DNA of 64,000 bases from Woeseia oceani (GTDB taxonomy: Bacteria > Pseudomonadota > Gammaproteobacteria > Steroidobacterales > Woeseiaceae). Below the pieces are notes generated by a model. It did not search any database, was not told the origin of the DNA, and was given only the letters and a program-made list of their open reading frames with translations. The position numbers were made by a program, and so were the translations under genes. Positions 63,881 through 64,000 of this stretch are shown here, piece by piece (position 1 is the first letter of the stretch; each line of letters opens with the position of its first letter). Location of the stretch: assembly GCF_001677435.1 (NCBI RefSeq), contig NZ_CP016268.1, positions 1,849,001 to 1,913,000 on the forward strand. Reading direction: 5' to 3'.

Positions 63881-64000
63881 GTGAAATACCCGGCCACCTT
63901 GAAATGCGATCAGACAGACTTCTTGCACGGCACTCGGGTTGCAGACCCTTATCGTTGGCTGGAGGGTGATGTACGTGAACATGCCGATGTTGCGAAATGG
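63881..64000 (+). CDS. S9A prolyl oligopeptidase, 5' part only, cut by window end
   Basis: From the GTG at 63881 the frame reads K-Y-P-A-T-L-K-C-D-Q-T-D-F-L-H-G-T-R-V then A-D-P-Y-R-W-L-E-G-D, the opening signature of the peptidase S9 N-terminal propeller (H-G-x-x-V-x-D-P-Y-R-W-L-E). There are 40 codons before the window ends. The frame is open upstream to ATG codons at 63824 and 63812, so the start is uncertain. No signal peptide is visible from this start. It would be the third S9 peptidase of the window. Confidence 0.8.
   Translation, partial: MKYPATLKCDQTDFLHGTRVADPYRWLEGDVREHADVAKW

Overview
The window looks like chromosomal DNA of a gammaproteobacterium. The evidence is the housekeeping gene order at the left: type II secretion gspC, then clpS-clpA, a facing trxB / acyltransferase / aat / infA set, then ftsK-lolA-(VanZ-like)-rarA-serS. 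The rest is rich in exported hydrolases (prolyl-oligopeptidase-like S9, S41 and M28 peptidases, a penicillin acylase, a YtcJ-like amidohydrolase), many with lipoprotein signals. That suggests a heterotroph living on peptides and detritus; a marine lineage such as Woeseiales or Chromatiales-like is my guess from gene content only. I see no insertion sequence, phage, integrase, CRISPR array or rRNA. There are two tRNA genes, Ser(UGA) and Arg(CCU).

Layout. 1-13.6 kb: core genes in two opposed transcription units. 13.6-17.2 kb: a large MscS-type channel carrying a C-terminal AHSA1/START-like domain, then a Bax-inhibitor-1 family protein. 17.4-22.1 kb: an exported FAH-fold enzyme and an exported NHL propeller, divergent from an NhaC-family transporter and a PatB/MalY C-S lyase. 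22.2-25.7 kb: tRNA-Ser and small accessory genes (DUF1579-like, anchored histidine phosphatase, YjbQ, peroxiredoxin, GNAT). 25.8-29.6 kb: an S9 peptidase lipoprotein followed by a MocR regulator with an extra C-terminal domain, then tRNA-Arg. 30.1-37.0 kb: an eight-gene, mostly overlapping lipid-modification operon: two unlike CFA-family methyltransferases, DUF2878, DUF1295, DUF6134-like, lipocalin, FAD oxidoreductase and DUF1365. 37.1-48.0 kb: Sel1 protein, dienelactone hydrolase, M28 peptidase, APC permease, oligopeptidase-B-like lipoprotein, short-loop phosphatase, amidohydrolase, deoxynucleoside kinase. 48.0-54.0 kb, minus strand: a tandem TonB-C-like protein, an orphan solute-binding protein, and a coupled S41 peptidase / lipoprotein / penicillin acylase set. 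54.2-64 kb: hotdog-like protein, diguanylate cyclase, META protein, alpha/beta hydrolase, RND adaptor plus pump, rhomboid protease, and the start of another S9 peptidase cut by the window end.

The strongest candidates for new biology are the lipid-modification operon, whose two methyltransferases differ at the residues that hold bicarbonate in cyclopropane synthase, the MscS-AHSA1 fusion, the MocR regulator with an added C-terminal domain, and the exported FAH/NHL pair facing a transporter and C-S lyase.
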